A stretch of 64,000 nt of DNA. It comes from JALZVT01 sp039029135. GTDB lineage: Bacteria > Pseudomonadota > Gammaproteobacteria > Pseudomonadales > Azotimanducaceae. The notes below the pieces were generated by a model. That model did no database searches, was not told the DNA's origin, and was given only the letters and a program-made list of their open reading frames with translations. The stretch's first letter is position 1. Every line of letters begins with the position of its first letter. The translations under genes and the position numbers were made by a program. Location: positions 289,443 to 353,442 of the forward strand of contig JBCCGT010000002.1 in NCBI GenBank assembly GCA_039029135.1, in the 5' to 3' direction. Below are positions 18,362 through 27,436 of the stretch, in pieces.

Positions 18362-19670
18362 TATCGGACTGCACCCGCTCGGGCAGCTCCACGTTGACGA
18401 TCATGACGAACTCGATGCGCAGGTCGTCGGTAATGCGCTTCATCAGACCCACCAGCGCACAGCTCGGCAGATCGGTGGCCGTGTCGGGGCTACCAAACGA
18501 GTTCATGCAGTTGGCCTCATCCTGGGCAGTCGTAATGCCGGACACCTCATCGAACAGGCTCACGGTGGTGGCATCGATCGCGGCGATCGTTGCGGCCACG
18601 TTGTCCTGAAAGCGAGTTGTGACTTCGGGGAAGCCCGCGTCGTTGATGACATCGTCGAAACCGAGTCCGGTCGCGCCGTTGAACAGATCGATGAAAGACT
18701 CGAGGTTCACGCGCACGTTCGCGAGCGAGGTGCCGCTGAAGCGCGACTCGGCCAGCTCGGGGCACGACGTCATGGAACACGCATCGTTGATACCCGTGGG
18801 CACACCGAGCTTGCGATCCTTGCCGCCGTCTTCGATATAGAAGATCGCGTCGGTCAGGGTCTGCAGCGAGTTACCGGCGTCGTCCGCGTCGAGGAACGTC
18901 GCCCGGTAGTCGCCGCCGCTGGGTGACCAGGCGGTGCTGATCGCGTTCGCGGCGTCGGCCACGTCGCTCGCGATCTGCTTGGCCAGCTCACAGCGGGCCG
19001 TCTTGCGCTCTGCGTCCGGCCGCGCGTCCCAGTCCTGCGTCGTCGGGACCTGGGGCGCGCAGGTGTGATCGAGATTGGTGTTGAAGAGCAGATAGTCGAG
19101 CGCGCCCATGCCGCGCTGATTGATCGAGCGCGACTGCAGATCGAAGTCCGGACCCTCGGCCAGCACGACGCTCTGATCGACGCCGCAGGTCGAGACGACG
19201 TCTTCGGCGTAGCTGGTGACGCGATTGCGCAGCGCGCCGCCGTTGTCGGCCGCCGGTCCAAGCGCGTGCAGTTCGCTGAGCTGCACCTGCGTCATCAGCG
19301 ACCGCCAATCGGTCTGCGCGTCCGCCAATCGCGCGGCCTCATCGGCGCCGTCGATGGCGGCACAGTAGACGTCGAGGCTGCCGCCGTCCGCCGCAAAGCC
19401 GGTGGCCGCGCTGGCGAGATTCGTATAGTTCGGAATGATGATCGCATCGGTGACGTTGGTCAGCAGGGCGCCAACGTCAAAGCCCTCATCGTCGCTCGGC
19501 GTGCTGGGCTGCGACGGCGAGTCGTTGCCACCCGGCGTCGGCGACGGGATGGCCTCGTCACGCGACGAGTCTACGCAGGCCGACAGGCCAAGCGCGGCAA
19601 CCAGCAGGCTCGCGGCAGCAGCGCGGCCACGACAGCGTGTCCCGGCAGACGTTCGTTCGTTAATCAACAT
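18354..19670 (-). CDS. Imelysin-like lipoprotein with altered metal motif
   Basis: A 438-aa lipoprotein with a lipobox GLSAC (Cys32). The helical body (ITNYTNLASAATGF-like start, TDWRSLMTQVQLSELHALGP, GMGALDYLLFNT) follows the imelysin/peptidase M75 pattern. The family motif G-x-H-x-x-E reads G-M-G-A-L-D, so the His and Glu are lost. Start at 19670 is chosen over the 56-codon upstream extension because the signal peptide begins there. It is coupled to the FecA-like receptor and probably works with it in iron handling at the cell surface. Confidence 0.78.
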   Translation of the reverse strand: MLINERTSAGTRCRGRAAAASLLVAALGLSACVDSSRDEAIPSPTPGGNDSPSQPSTPSDDEGFDVGALLTNVTDAIIIPNYTNLASAATGFAADGGSLDVYCAAIDGADEAARLADAQTDWRSLMTQVQLSELHALGPAADNGGALRNRVTSYAEDVVSTCGVDQSVVLAEGPDFDLQSRSINQRGMGALDYLLFNTNLDHTCAPQVPTTQDWDARPDAERKTARCELAKQIASDVADAANAISTAWSPSGGDYRATFLDADDAGNSLQTLTDAIFYIEDGGKDRKLGVPTGINDACSMTSCPELAESRFSGTSLANVRVNLESFIDLFNGATGLGFDDVINDAGFPEVTTRFQDNVAATIAAIDATTVSLFDEVSGITTAQDEANCMNSFGSPDTATDLPSCALVGLMKRITDDLRIEFVMIVNVELPERVQSDND

Positions 19671-19691
19671 ACCGATCCCCCAAAGCGTCGA

Positions 19692-19711
19692 AGGGCGCCG
19701 TTCGGCGCCCT
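19692..19711 (-). other. Short perfect GC-rich hairpin in the imelysin-like gene leader
   Basis: AGGGCGCCG and CGGCGCCCT face each other across two bases, giving 8 bp with a four-base loop, 22 nt ahead of the minus-strand start at 19670. It has no U-tract, so it may be a processing or stability hairpin rather than a terminator. Confidence 0.35.
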
Positions 19712-19763
19712 CAATAACCCATTCGCGGCGCGCAGCATGGCAAATGCGCGCGCCCTGTGCAGC

Positions 19764-19803
19764 AAACGCCGCCCGCGGATCGTTCGAAGCGCGGACGGCG
19801 TTT
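19764..19803 (-). terminator. Candidate intercistronic terminator after the DUF4856 gene
   Basis: AAACGCCG (19764-19771) pairs with CGGCGTTT (19796-19803), and inside it CCGCG pairs with CGCGG, making a long imperfect hairpin 9 nt past the stop codon of the upstream gene. On the minus strand it ends in TTT only, so termination would be partial. It could set lower expression of the downstream imelysin-like and receptor genes. Confidence 0.45.
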
Positions 19804-19812
19804 GGACGAGCG

Positions 19813-21543
19813 TTACCAGCCGGCAACCACCTCGGCATCGAACTCGTACGCCGCCTGCAGGATGTCGCGGGCGGTCATGAGATCGGCGAGGTAGGCATCG
19901 ATCGCTTCCTGCGCGGTGCCGGTGGGACCGACGCCGTTCTGCGATCCGTCTGCCAGTACGGGCGCGTCGCCAATAAGGGTCAGCACCTCACGCAGGTCGT
20001 CCAGGTCGATGTCGGTCACGCTGCCGTCGCGGAACGGCGAGAACGGGCTGAACTGCAGGCTCAGCGCGAAGCCCTTCAGCTCTGCCCAGTGCTTGGTCAC
20101 GTCCAGATAGTTGTCCAGATCCGCGAAGTTGGGCACGTCGAAGTTACCCATGTCGCTGGTGACATCGTTGATGTAATGAACCGCCGTGGCCGCAATACAC
20201 TTTTCCCAGGTCTTGGCGGCAATGTCGATCTGAGCGTCGAGCGCAGTCTGCTCGTCAGCGGTCAACTCGCCGGCGAACGTCGCGTTGCTCACGATGCGAC
20301 GACCGAGCAGGTAGGCGTCCATCGCCTCCTTGCTGAAGTCCGTCGGGTTGGCCGCGGACGCCGAGCCGCGGTCACGCTTGGAGCAGTTCTGCGCGTGGCC
20401 AAACACGAACTCGCTGCGGATGTCGATGTTGCCGTCAGCGTCGGCGTCGTTGTAGCCGTTCGCAAACTCGGCACGACCGCCTTTCGCGGCGCCCTCGTCA
20501 TCGGTGTAGTCGTTGTAGTTACGCGCCGGGCCGAAGTAGCCGAACGACTCGTCGAAGTCGTGCTCGCCGGCACCGTAGGTACGATCGCCTTCCTGACCGA
20601 GCGCGTTGGCAAAGTCGGTCTGGAAGTAGTCGTTCGTGCCTTGCGAGAAGTTAACCGCGCCGAGCAGGAACTTCTGCAGCAGTTGGCGGTAGTCACGACC
20701 CACCGCGTCGACCGTCACCGAGCCGGTGGAAACCGGGCCAGCGGTCGTGGTGATCATCGGCGTCGTGCCGTCGGTGGCCTCAGCCGCGAGCTGATCGATC
20801 CACAGGTTGACGAGTTCGATCGGTAGCGGGCTGGCGTCGAGGCCGTCTTCCCAGCCAAAGAAGTCGTCGTCGATCAGACGCGACGTCTCGCCACCGCCGG
20901 CGCCGTCGCCGCCCGCGATCTTGCCGTCGAGGTTCTTGCCGGTGCTGATGTCGCCGTAGTTCGGACCGGGAATGACGGTCTCGCCGCCCGCGACCGTGAA
21001 GCCGTGGGGCGTGTCGTCGGCGCCGTCGCCGTTGATGAAGAACTGCAGTTCGTCGGTGACGGTCATCAGTTCGCCCGGACGCTCGGTCAGGCCGACCATG
21101 GCATCAACCAGGCCGATGATCAGCAGCTGGCGGGCCGTCTGGCCGGTGTAGCTCACCGAGCTGTCGCCGCCGAAGTTGCTCGGGTAGACGTAGGTGAGCT
21201 GAATGGCGTCGCACGCGTCGCCGTCGCCGTTGACGTCGCTGTCGGCCTGATCGGCGTTCGCGTCGGCCGGGCAGTTGTCGCCGTTGTCGCCGACGCCGTC
21301 GCTGTCCGCGTCGGCCGTTTCGTTGGCGTCGGTTGGGAAGACGTCAGCGTTGTCGCCGACGCCGTCGCCGTCAGAGTCGCTCGTTTCGCTCGGATCGTTC
21401 GGGAAAGCGTCCTGTGCATCGGCCACGCCGTCACCGTCGGTGTCTGGCGGGTCGTCGCTGCCGCCGCCGCCGCAGCCGGCGAGCCCGAGCGTTGCCGCCA
21501 GAAATATTGCGAGCAAGCGCTTGCTCGTCATCAGTGTCATCAC
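19813..21543 (-). CDS. DUF4856 (imelysin-like) lipoprotein with calcium-type repeat stalk
   Basis: A 576-aa lipoprotein (lipobox LAGC, Cys24). Residues about 30-110 are Asp-rich thrombospondin-type-3-like repeats (DTDGDGVADAQD, DSDGDGVGDNAD, DADSDGVGDNGD, NGDGDACD) that bind Ca2+ and form a stiff stalk. The body contains HDFDESFGYFG, FANGYNDADADG and KHWAELKGFALSLQF, as in DUF4856 proteins, distant imelysin relatives best known from Bacteroidetes. GGGGG lies upstream of the start. It heads the unit that continues into the imelysin-like, FecA-like and hydroxylase genes, behind a possible Fur site. Confidence 0.8.
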   Translation of the reverse strand: MMTLMTSKRLLAIFLAATLGLAGCGGGGSDDPPDTDGDGVADAQDAFPNDPSETSDSDGDGVGDNADVFPTDANETADADSDGVGDNGDNCPADANADQADSDVNGDGDACDAIQLTYVYPSNFGGDSSVSYTGQTARQLLIIGLVDAMVGLTERPGELMTVTDELQFFINGDGADDTPHGFTVAGGETVIPGPNYGDISTGKNLDGKIAGGDGAGGGETSRLIDDDFFGWEDGLDASPLPIELVNLWIDQLAAEATDGTTPMITTTAGPVSTGSVTVDAVGRDYRQLLQKFLLGAVNFSQGTNDYFQTDFANALGQEGDRTYGAGEHDFDESFGYFGPARNYNDYTDDEGAAKGGRAEFANGYNDADADGNIDIRSEFVFGHAQNCSKRDRGSASAANPTDFSKEAMDAYLLGRRIVSNATFAGELTADEQTALDAQIDIAAKTWEKCIAATAVHYINDVTSDMGNFDVPNFADLDNYLDVTKHWAELKGFALSLQFSPFSPFRDGSVTDIDLDDLREVLTLIGDAPVLADGSQNGVGPTGTAQEAIDAYLADLMTARDILQAAYEFDAEVVAGW

Positions 21544-21592
21544 GTTTAGTCCCCCTAAGGAAGCGTGTCGAAAAATAGGGACCCGGATTCTA

Positions 21593-21613
21593 AATAAGAA
21601 CCCTTATCATTAA
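21593..21613. promoter_or_regulatory. Possible Fur box upstream of the DUF4856 gene
   Basis: AATAAGAACCCTTATCATTAA contains the inverted repeat ATAAG/CTTAT and a TTATCATT half like that of Fur sites, in an AT-rich stretch 50 nt upstream of the minus-strand start. It is a weaker match than the two clear boxes at 9900 and 29430. Confidence 0.45.
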
Positions 21614-21725
21614 CAACAGATTTATCACTGGTTCCTTTACAATTACTGGCGAGCGGGCGCATCGGGCGCTGCACAGGGCGCGACAATCGGTCCGGCAGGG
21701 TGTGGCGATGAGCCACTCGGCAGGG

Positions 21726-22931
21726 CTAGACCGCCGTCAGATGGTTGTCCCAGCGAATACCGGCCACGCGAGTCACCGACGCCGAGTCGAGCGACTGCGC
21801 CGGCGTGAATCGGTAGAGAGCGCCCCGGCCGTCAGCCGCCACAAACCCGTCGGGGGCGGCCGCCAGACCGGCGAGGTCGCCGGCGCTGAACGAGCCCAAG
21901 AACGTCAAATCGGCCACCCGCCAGACACCGAGCGTGCGCCCGGGTGGGCTGGTGGCGACCACCAGACCCTGGGACATCATGATGCTGCCCAGATAGCCGG
22001 CAAAGCCGAGCCAGGTCGCATCAGGCGCCGCAACGGGCTGCAGTCCACCGCCGTCGTCCGCCGCGTAGAGCAGTGCCCGATCCGGATGGGCCCGACGGCC
22101 AGAGCGCTGCGCGGCCACAAAAAGCCGCGCCTGGCCGCGCTCGTCGACATCGACCGCCACGTGTCGCAGGCTCGCGAGCGGATCGTCGACCCGGAGTCGC
22201 TCGAGAGCGCGCCCGCTGCTTAGAGAAACAACGACCAACTGAGAGTCGGGACGTCCAGAGGCCGACAGCTCGCGCCGCTCGCGCGTGCTGCGGTAACCGC
22301 CGTTGGCGATCAGCAGGCGCCCCTCGGGCAGCAGCGCCAGGTCGTGGGGACCCGTGCCGTGCGCCGGCAGACGGTCGATCTCGCGCAGCGTGGACGCGTC
22401 GCGTATCACGATCCAGTCGCTGTCCCGCGCGCCGTCGAATTCCGCGGTGAGCAGTTCACCGCTTTCGGGAAGCTCCGCGCCGTGTCCATAAAAGAAGCGT
22501 CCGGCCGGCTGGTCGAGGCGCCGCAGCACCGCGCCGCTGCGCGCGTCGAGCAGCAGCGCAAACGCGCCGGGTCGCCGGGCGAGGACGAGCAGCTGCTCGC
22601 GCGAGGGCAGACCGATGACCGCATGACCGCGCGCGGGCAATGGTGTCCGCCAGCACAGTTCGTTTCGCGCATCGAGCGCAACCACCGCATAGTCCGTGGC
22701 TGCCCGATCGACGGCGCAGCCAACGAGGCGCGGCCCGCCCACACCTTGTCGCGCCGGCAGACAGCCGCCGGTTGCCGAGACTAGCGCCGAGGCCAGCGCC
22801 CCCCTCAGCAGGCCGCGCCGCGACAGGCGCGCGGCGGGCTCGCGAGCGGCCGCGATGTCCGCACCCACAGGGGCGCTCTCAACCAGGCGCATGCCTTCGC
22901 TGTTCACGACGCGGGGCGTCTCAGTCGCCAT
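21726..22931 (-). CDS. DUF1513 periplasmic protein with Tat signal
   Basis: A 401-aa protein with a twin-arginine signal (LSRRGLLRGALASALVSATGG, residues about 36-56). The body is a series of beta-propeller-like blades (LPEGRLLIANGGYRST, LVVVSLSSGRALERL, GPHDLALLP) typical of DUF1513, which regularly accompanies imelysin and DHOR genes in Fur-controlled clusters. The start overlaps the upstream imelysin stop by 11 nt; an in-frame ATG at 22892 is the alternative. The Tat route suggests folding, perhaps with a cofactor, before export. Role in iron uptake is by association. Confidence 0.82.
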   Translation of the reverse strand: MATETPRVVNSEGMRLVESAPVGADIAAAREPAARLSRRGLLRGALASALVSATGGCLPARQGVGGPRLVGCAVDRAATDYAVVALDARNELCWRTPLPARGHAVIGLPSREQLLVLARRPGAFALLLDARSGAVLRRLDQPAGRFFYGHGAELPESGELLTAEFDGARDSDWIVIRDASTLREIDRLPAHGTGPHDLALLPEGRLLIANGGYRSTRERRELSASGRPDSQLVVVSLSSGRALERLRVDDPLASLRHVAVDVDERGQARLFVAAQRSGRRAHPDRALLYAADDGGGLQPVAAPDATWLGFAGYLGSIMMSQGLVVATSPPGRTLGVWRVADLTFLGSFSAGDLAGLAAAPDGFVAADGRGALYRFTPAQSLDSASVTRVAGIRWDNHLTAV

Positions 22932-24111
22932 CCAGATTGTTGAACCCGATCGTCACGCCCGCCGAGATTGCCGCGTCCTCGACCGCGTCGGCGAGTCGCT
23001 GCAGCGCCTGCCGGATCGGCTCCAGATCGCCGTTCTCGACCCCGTTCAGGATGTCCTCGAACGTCACGCCCAGCGCCTCGGCGGCGCTCAGGGCCGTGTC
23101 GACCTGGGTGCTGAGTTCCGCCGTCACCGACCCCGCAGAGTGCACCCGCTCGAGATAGTCGTTGAGCCGATAGGTGTCGTCGACCGTGTCATCGAGCAAC
23201 GTCGAGAACACCTGCAGGTTCGTGACCAGCGCATCACCGGAAGTGGCGGAGCGAAAACTCTCCAGGCGATCGGCGAGGCCGGTGCGAATGGCGTCACCCA
23301 TCTTGCGATCGGCCATGAACTCCGCCTGCACCGCAAAGGACTCCAGGATCTCGATCAGGACGCCATCGCCGTCGATGAAACGACCGCCGCCGTTGATGAA
23401 ATCCTCGCGATTCGTGCCCCCGGTACGCCATTCCTCGTCCAGCTCGTTGGCCATGGTGACGAGGTTCGCCGTGACGGCTTCTCCGACCTCGCAGCGCCGC
23501 GGCGCGGTGATGCCGTCGTCGAAACCGCCCAGCTCGAACAGCAGGTACTCGAGCGCAGGTAGCCCCTGCGCGCCGACGTTGATGTTGCTGATGCGCGCCT
23601 CATCGACGGGCGTCGTGTCTGCCAGCAGGTTGTCGATGCCGTTGGTCACGGCGTCGTTCTCGTCTGGGAAGAACTGGATGCGCAGGCGGCGGTTGTCCTG
23701 CTCCACCGGCCCGGTGCGCAGCCACTGAATGCGCTGCCAGGCGCTCATGGCATCCGCCCAGGCCGTCTGGGTGTCCGCGGTCGTGGCCGTGGCCGGGTCG
23801 GCACACAGGGCCGCCATCGAATCGGCCAGCGCGGCGGCCGCCATCGCGAAGCCGGCGTGATCGGGGGTCAGCAGCAGATCCGCGACCACCTCATACAGCC
23901 GGCGCTGCTCGGTCGCGTTGTCCTGCACCGCACCAAGCGGATCGCTGGGCGGCGGATTCGCCGGCGGCGGCGGTGCGGGCGTGCTGGAGCCACCGCCACC
24001 ACCGCCGCAGCTCGCCAGCAGAAACACGGCGAGGGCCACACCGACCGCGCGTCCGAACCAGGGGTCGCCGCCGGTGGCGGCGCCGTGTTTGGAAAAGAGT
24101 CCACTTCTCAT
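22921..24111 (-). CDS. Imelysin family lipoprotein
   Basis: A 396-aa lipoprotein (LLASC, Cys35) with a glycine run and Pro-rich linker (residues 36-57) before the imelysin domain. The domain shows AWADAMSAWQRIQWL and the region NVGAQGLPALEYLLF; the canonical G-x-H-x-x-E motif reads G183-L-P-A-L-E188, so the His is replaced by Pro while the Glu stays. It lies between the di-heme protein and the DUF1513 protein, the arrangement seen in Pseudomonas-type iron-regulated imelysin operons, where it is thought to bind iron or heme at the cell surface. Confidence 0.85.
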   Translation of the reverse strand: MRSGLFSKHGAATGGDPWFGRAVGVALAVFLLASCGGGGGGSSTPAPPPPANPPPSDPLGAVQDNATEQRRLYEVVADLLLTPDHAGFAMAAAALADSMAALCADPATATTADTQTAWADAMSAWQRIQWLRTGPVEQDNRRLRIQFFPDENDAVTNGIDNLLADTTPVDEARISNINVGAQGLPALEYLLFELGGFDDGITAPRRCEVGEAVTANLVTMANELDEEWRTGGTNREDFINGGGRFIDGDGVLIEILESFAVQAEFMADRKMGDAIRTGLADRLESFRSATSGDALVTNLQVFSTLLDDTVDDTYRLNDYLERVHSAGSVTAELSTQVDTALSAAEALGVTFEDILNGVENGDLEPIRQALQRLADAVEDAAISAGVTIGFNNLDGD

Positions 24112-24157
24112 GTCAGTTCCTCATCGGTTCTAACCGCTCCTGTAGCACTTGCAGCGC

Positions 24158-25597
24158 TTAGAGCGCGCGCACGAAGCGCAGTAAATCCTGTCGCGCTGCC
24201 GGGGCGAGCGCGCTGAAGCGCTCGCGGCTGGCGCTGGCCTCACCGCCGTGCCAGAGCACGGCCTCGGTCAGGTTGCGGGCCCGCGCGTCGTGGAGCAGGC
24301 CCTTGCCGCTCTGCGTGCCCAGGCCCCACAGCGGCGGCGTGCGCCACTCCCGGCCGCTGGCGTCGCCGTCGCGGCGGCCGTCCGCCAGGTCCGGTCCCAT
24401 GTCGTGCAGCAGCAGATCCGAGTACGGCCAAATGGTGCCGGCGGTCGATTCGAAACTCGGTGTGTGGCAGGCGGCGCAGCCCGCTTCGGCAAAGCGCTGC
24501 TCGCCGCGGCGCACCGCGGCGGTGTCGCGCCCGGCGAGCGGCGGCGGAATGTGGCGGACGAATGACACCATCGTTGCCAGCAGGTCATCAGGAATCTCCG
24601 GCGCGCCGAGGCTGTTGCCGCCGTTGGGCTGCTGCTGGCAGGCGATCTGACCAGGCGCGCAGGACGCCTCAGGAAACCAGGACGTGGTGATGCCGATGTC
24701 CTCGCTCAGCGCGGCCGCGGTCTGCTCGGTCACGCTGACGCGGGTCGCCTTCCAGCCAAACCGCCCGAGCCGCCCCGCGCCCAGCCAGTGCGGGCGTCCG
24801 GACACGCCGTCGCCGTTCTCATCACCGGGGTCGGCGCCCGCCAGGATCGCGGCCTCATCCAGCTCTTCGAGCAGCCCCATGCCAAACAGCGCGGGTGCTG
24901 CACGCACGCTGACGCGATCGTCGGGATGCAGCGCCACGGGCTGCCCGGCGGCGTCCAGGATCTGTGCTTTTGGCCGCTGCAGCAGGCGCTGCTGTCGGCG
25001 ATCGGCGCGCGGCCCACGCACATAGGCCGCCTGCGGGCTGCCGTCGAGCGCGAGGCGCCCCTCGCCGAAGCCGGCCGCGCCGCGACCGGGACGAGCGGCG
25101 TCGTCCGCACCACCATCCGCACCGCGGAAGGTCGCGAAGGGCTGGACCTGATTGCCCCACTCGGGGTGCGGCGCACCGTGGCGACTGATGCGCGCCACGG
25201 TCGCCAGCGATTCGGGTGCAGTCAGCAGCGACTCGCCCCGGCCGCCGCCGGGATGACACCCGAGGCAAGAGCGCGAGTTGAACAGCGGACCCAGGCCGTC
25301 GCGCGCGCGCGTCGAGCTGGGCGCCGCCACCCAGGGCGCCCGGAATAGCGTCATGCCGGTATAGAACTCGAGCTGCTCGCTGACGCTCAGGTGAGACGCC
25401 GGGCGTAGCAGGTCGCGGCTGGTGCGCTTGGGCGTCCAGCTCCCGCCCGGCGCCGGCAGCCGCTCCGTCTGCGCGACCTTGGCCGGCACCAACGCGGCGC
25501 TGGGCGCGGCCACGAGCCAGGCGGCCAGCGCCGCGAGGCCCAGTACCAGCGCGCCGACCCACAAGCGCCGATTCCGTATGGCGCCGCCCAGGCTCAC
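24158..25597 (-). CDS. Di-heme oxidoreductase (DHOR/DUF1111) protein, second copy
   Basis: A 479-aa protein with an N-terminal membrane anchor (residues 12-35). Two c-type heme sites are visible: C111-L-G-C-H115 and CAACH near residue 373. The GP-L-F-N-x-x-S-C-x-x-C-H start and the closing RTPPLWGLG, LHDARARNLTEAVLWHGGEA are diagnostic of the DHOR family. Its ATG overlaps the stop of the preceding DHOR gene by 4 nt. DHOR proteins probably deliver or remove electrons for surface iron reduction alongside imelysins. Confidence 0.9.
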   Translation of the reverse strand: MSLGGAIRNRRLWVGALVLGLAALAAWLVAAPSAALVPAKVAQTERLPAPGGSWTPKRTSRDLLRPASHLSVSEQLEFYTGMTLFRAPWVAAPSSTRARDGLGPLFNSRSCLGCHPGGGRGESLLTAPESLATVARISRHGAPHPEWGNQVQPFATFRGADGGADDAARPGRGAAGFGEGRLALDGSPQAAYVRGPRADRRQQRLLQRPKAQILDAAGQPVALHPDDRVSVRAAPALFGMGLLEELDEAAILAGADPGDENGDGVSGRPHWLGAGRLGRFGWKATRVSVTEQTAAALSEDIGITTSWFPEASCAPGQIACQQQPNGGNSLGAPEIPDDLLATMVSFVRHIPPPLAGRDTAAVRRGEQRFAEAGCAACHTPSFESTAGTIWPYSDLLLHDMGPDLADGRRDGDASGREWRTPPLWGLGTQSGKGLLHDARARNLTEAVLWHGGEASASRERFSALAPAARQDLLRFVRAL

Positions 25598-27360
25598 AGC
25601 GACTCCAGAAAGGTCAACAGATCGGCGCGTTCGGCGTCCGCGAGGGCAACGAAATCGGCGCGCGCGGCGGCCGCCTCACCGCCGTGCCACAGCACGGCCT
25701 CCTCGATCGTTCTGGCGCGCCCATCGTGCAGGAAGGTCGCGCCGGGATTCACGACCTTGACCAGGCCCAGCCCCCACAGCGGCGGCGTGCGCCATTCGGT
25801 GCCGCTTGCGCTGCCCTGCGGTCGGTCGTCCGCCAGGCCCTCACAGCGCTGCACCCAGACGCAGTTTTCGCCCGCGCCGCAGGGGTCACCGGCCTCGGTC
25901 TCAGGCTCTATGGGCGCGCAGCTACCACCCATGTCGTGCAGCAGCAGGTCGGTGTAGGGATAGATGGTCTGGCGCGACAGCACGGCGTTTTCGGGCGCAT
26001 CGGGAAACAGCAGCGACAGCTCGACGCTGCCGAGGACGCTGCCGGGAGCGCTCGCGGTCTGCCACTGCTGCTGATGGCACCGGCCGCAGCCCAGCTCAAA
26101 GAACTGCTCACGCCCGCGCACGACGGCGTCGTCCCAGGTCTGTGTATCCGCGTCGAAGCCCCGACGTGCGGGCACCGCCAGATGGCGGACATAAAACTCG
26201 ACCAGCGCGAGCTCGACGTCTTCGATGTCGACGCCGCCCGGGAACCTGTCGGGCTCGATCGCGGCCGCGTCCAGACAGGTGGTCTGGGTGGCCGTGCAGT
26301 CCTCCTCAGTGAAATAGCGGTTGGTCACACCCATGTCGGCGCGATAGGCGCCGGCGGTCTGCGCCAGCACGGAGGTGCGCGTGGCCTTCAGCCCGAAGCG
26401 CGCCACGCGCTCGGTGTTGGTGGTCGGATCCAGCGCGCGATGGGTGCGGCCGCTGATGCCGTCTCCGTCGAGGTCGTCCGGGTCCGCGCCGGCGGCGATG
26501 TCCGCGTCCGCGATCGCCTCCAGCAGACCCATGCCGAACACGGCCGGCGCGACCCGCGGCGAGAAGCGAATGTCCGGATCGAACGCGCCGTAGGCCAGAT
26601 CGCGGACGCGATAGCTGGGCCGTCGCAGCGAAAACGCGCTGCCGTCGTCATATTGCCCAGGCACTTCCTCGTAGCGCACGGCGCCGAAGCCTTCGCCGAT
26701 TGCGGCACTCGCACCGCCCTCGAAGCGCGCGAGTCCGGCGCTGACGTCATTGCCGGTAAAAGAGTCCAGACCAAAGACGTGCAGAAGGCCACCATAGTTG
26801 GGGTCCGGCTGCGGCGCCCCGTCGTCACCACCGATGCTGAGTGCGATCGACATCGCGTCCATGGGCACCGACTCGTTGTCGGGAACCGATCCGCGACCGT
26901 CCTTGATGTGACAGCCCTGACAGGTGGCCGCGTTCAGCAGCGGTCCCTGGCCCTCGTGGTCGTTGCGAAAGATCGCGTTGCCCTGCTTGAAGTTGGCGTC
27001 GGCCGTGAAGTCGGAGGTGATGGCGCCCGGCGCGAGGCCGAAGGCCTCGTCGTTGCTGCTGAGCACGGTGGCGTCGCCGCCCGAGAAACGCTCGTCGGCG
27101 GTCAGCTCCGGTACCGGCGAGGGCGGTGGCATGGGCGCAGGTGGCATGGGCGGAGGCGGCGTCACGGGAGGCGGGGCTGGCGAACCACCGCCGCCACCGC
27201 CACAGGCCGCAAGCAGCGCCAGCAAGAACGCAGCACAAAGCACCCGACGGGAGCGGCCCGGCGCAATACAGATCGCGTGCATTTCGCCATTTTCATTGCG
27301 AAGCGCAGCGTACGGAAAGACGCTGCGCGAGCTGACACTGTGCGGAACTGGGAGCGACAT
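25594..27360 (-). CDS. Di-heme oxidoreductase (DHOR/DUF1111) lipoprotein, first copy
   Basis: A 588-aa lipoprotein. The lipobox LLAAC is followed by a glycine run and a Pro/Met-rich linker, then CQGCH and CGRCH heme sites and the DHOR signatures FGMGLLEAI, RFGLKATR, RTPPLWGLG and FLHDGRARTIEEAVLWHGGE. The start at 27360 has GGAG 7 nt upstream but gives an n-region of about 50 residues before the lipid Cys; ATG 27282 would give a normal signal peptide but has a poor ribosome site. It is larger than its neighbour by an insert holding a CxxxxxxC pair (DPCGAGENC). The two are tandem paralogues. Confidence 0.9.
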   Translation of the reverse strand: MSLPVPHSVSSRSVFPYAALRNENGEMHAICIAPGRSRRVLCAAFLLALLAACGGGGGGSPAPPPVTPPPPMPPAPMPPPSPVPELTADERFSGGDATVLSSNDEAFGLAPGAITSDFTADANFKQGNAIFRNDHEGQGPLLNAATCQGCHIKDGRGSVPDNESVPMDAMSIALSIGGDDGAPQPDPNYGGLLHVFGLDSFTGNDVSAGLARFEGGASAAIGEGFGAVRYEEVPGQYDDGSAFSLRRPSYRVRDLAYGAFDPDIRFSPRVAPAVFGMGLLEAIADADIAAGADPDDLDGDGISGRTHRALDPTTNTERVARFGLKATRTSVLAQTAGAYRADMGVTNRYFTEEDCTATQTTCLDAAAIEPDRFPGGVDIEDVELALVEFYVRHLAVPARRGFDADTQTWDDAVVRGREQFFELGCGRCHQQQWQTASAPGSVLGSVELSLLFPDAPENAVLSRQTIYPYTDLLLHDMGGSCAPIEPETEAGDPCGAGENCVWVQRCEGLADDRPQGSASGTEWRTPPLWGLGLVKVVNPGATFLHDGRARTIEEAVLWHGGEAAAARADFVALADAERADLLTFLESL

Positions 27361-27436
27361 CTATACGCTCCACCTTGGTAGCGGCGTCTGTCAGGGGCCC
27401 TCAGAGTAGCCTCATCGAGCCCCCGACCTGCGACGG

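Noticed and set aside
25684..27381. Long plus-strand frame of 565 codons
   Set aside because: Antisense of a clear DHOR gene; no family sequence.
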